Part shown: positions 12,693 to 13,061 of the stretch, piece after piece
How the letters are laid out: each line of letters begins with the position of its first letter
How positions within the stretch are numbered: the stretch's first letter is position 1
Origin: DATLFA01 sp039934635
GTDB taxonomy: Bacteria; Actinomycetota; Acidimicrobiia; Acidimicrobiales; WLNW01
Length of the DNA stretch: 13,061 nt
NCBI GenBank assembly: GCA_039934635.1
Contig: JBDTLT010000152.1
Span: 1 to 13,061, forward strand
Direction of reading: 5' to 3'
Notes under the pieces: model-generated
Database searches by the model: none
Told to the model about the DNA's origin: nothing
Seen by the model: only the letters and a program-made list of their open reading frames with translations
Translations under genes and position numbers: made by a program

Positions 12693-13061
12693 TCGCGCCA
12701 GTCGCTCGAGTCGGTGCCCGGTGACGCGACCGCCTCGTTGATGAGGTGCTGGAATTGCGGATCGATCTGCAAGAACTGGACCCCGTAGAGGCTGGTCTTC
12801 TCGTCGTCGGTCTTGTCGATACGTTCGACTTGTACGACCGCGTGCAGGCCGTCGGCGTCGATCACTGCTTGCGTACCGACCTCGATGTGATCGTCGGCGG
12901 TGCTCCGGATGAGCAGTCCCGACAGCGAGAAGTCCACGATGGTGGCGGTACGAGCCCGCTCCGACTTGCGGCGGTTGCCGCGCACGATCGAGGGCTGGAA
13001 GCTGATGTCATGACCCAACGGTTGGCGCGAGCCGATCCGTCGTTCGGTCTTGAACGCCTTC
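12689..13061 (-). CDS. PilZ-domain protein (5' end beyond the window)
   Basis: At least 123 residues are visible and the frame is still open at the window edge. The region has the two PilZ marks for cyclic-di-GMP binding: RxxxR in ERRIGSRQ (13045-13022) and DxSxxG in VDFSLSGLLI, followed by a strand-rich core ending in YGVQFLQIDPQFQHLINE. A TTG at 13016-13018 could start a shorter protein, but the RxxxR motif lies upstream of it, so the real start is further upstream and likely outside. It probably senses cyclic-di-GMP, often to control motility or surface traits. It is unrelated to the catabolic genes and overlaps amidohydrolase B by 4 nt at the stop codons. N-terminal domains cannot be judged. 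Confidence 0.85.
   Translation of the reverse strand, partial: KAFKTERRIGSRQPLGHDISFQPSIVRGNRRKSERARTATIVDFSLSGLLIRSTADDHIEVGTQAVIDADGLHAVVQVERIDKTDDEKTSLYGVQFLQIDPQFQHLINEAVASPGTDSSDWRD

Overview
The window is high-GC DNA with densely packed genes on both strands. It carries two proteins of F420-associated families (a luciferase-like oxidoreductase and a PPOX-fold flavin/F420 protein), several CoA-thioester enzymes and two Amidohydro_2-type metal hydrolases. This mix, with GTG/TTG start candidates and a probable leaderless gene, fits an actinobacterium. An acidimicrobial (Ilumatobacter-like) or mycobacterial-type relative is my inference; no marker gene in the window settles it. I see no rRNA, tRNA, insertion sequence, CRISPR array or phage gene.

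Layout. (1) 1-54: the last 17 codons of a plus-strand gene, then a 101-nt convergent spacer rich in inverted repeats. (2) 156-2241, minus strand: a three-gene operon transcribed PPOX-fold F420/flavin protein -> crotonase-family (EchA20-like) enzyme -> LLM-class F420-dependent oxidoreductase. The first two genes overlap by ATGA. (3) 2337-5926, plus strand: a four-gene operon, aldo/keto reductase -> NUDT19-like Nudix hydrolase -> phytanoyl-CoA dioxygenase-like oxygenase -> short-chain dehydrogenase, with gaps of 2, 2 and 22 nt. (4) 5927-6817, minus: a BKACE/DUF849 beta-keto acid cleavage protein with altered active-site residues. (5) 6818-7180: a 363-nt divergent region with no gene but unusually many inverted repeats, including a perfect 16-bp stem. 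(6) 7181-8122, plus: an HSL-type alpha/beta hydrolase, probably leaderless, ending inside a 34-nt-period tandem repeat. (7) 8242-9432, plus: Amidohydro_2 protein A. (8) 9433-9861, minus: a flavodoxin-like protein. (9) 9937-12692, plus: an AMP-forming acyl-CoA ligase translationally coupled to Amidohydro_2 protein B. (10) 12689-13061, minus: a PilZ-domain protein running off the window.

How the genes may work together. Almost everything fits the breakdown of a hydrophobic, probably alicyclic or isoprenoid/steroid-like carboxylic acid. The ligase would make the CoA ester. The oxygenase, SDR, AKR and F420 oxidoreductase would handle hydroxylation and redox steps. The crotonase, BKACE and hydrolases would cut C-C or ester bonds, and the Nudix enzyme could recycle CoA or acyl-CoA. 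No substrate can be read from the sequence, so this pathway is inference. The most unusual features are the structured region at 6818-7180, the 34-nt repeats at the end of the hydrolase gene, the altered BKACE active site, and the fact that all three fully visible convergent gene pairs meet stop codon to stop codon with no spacer.
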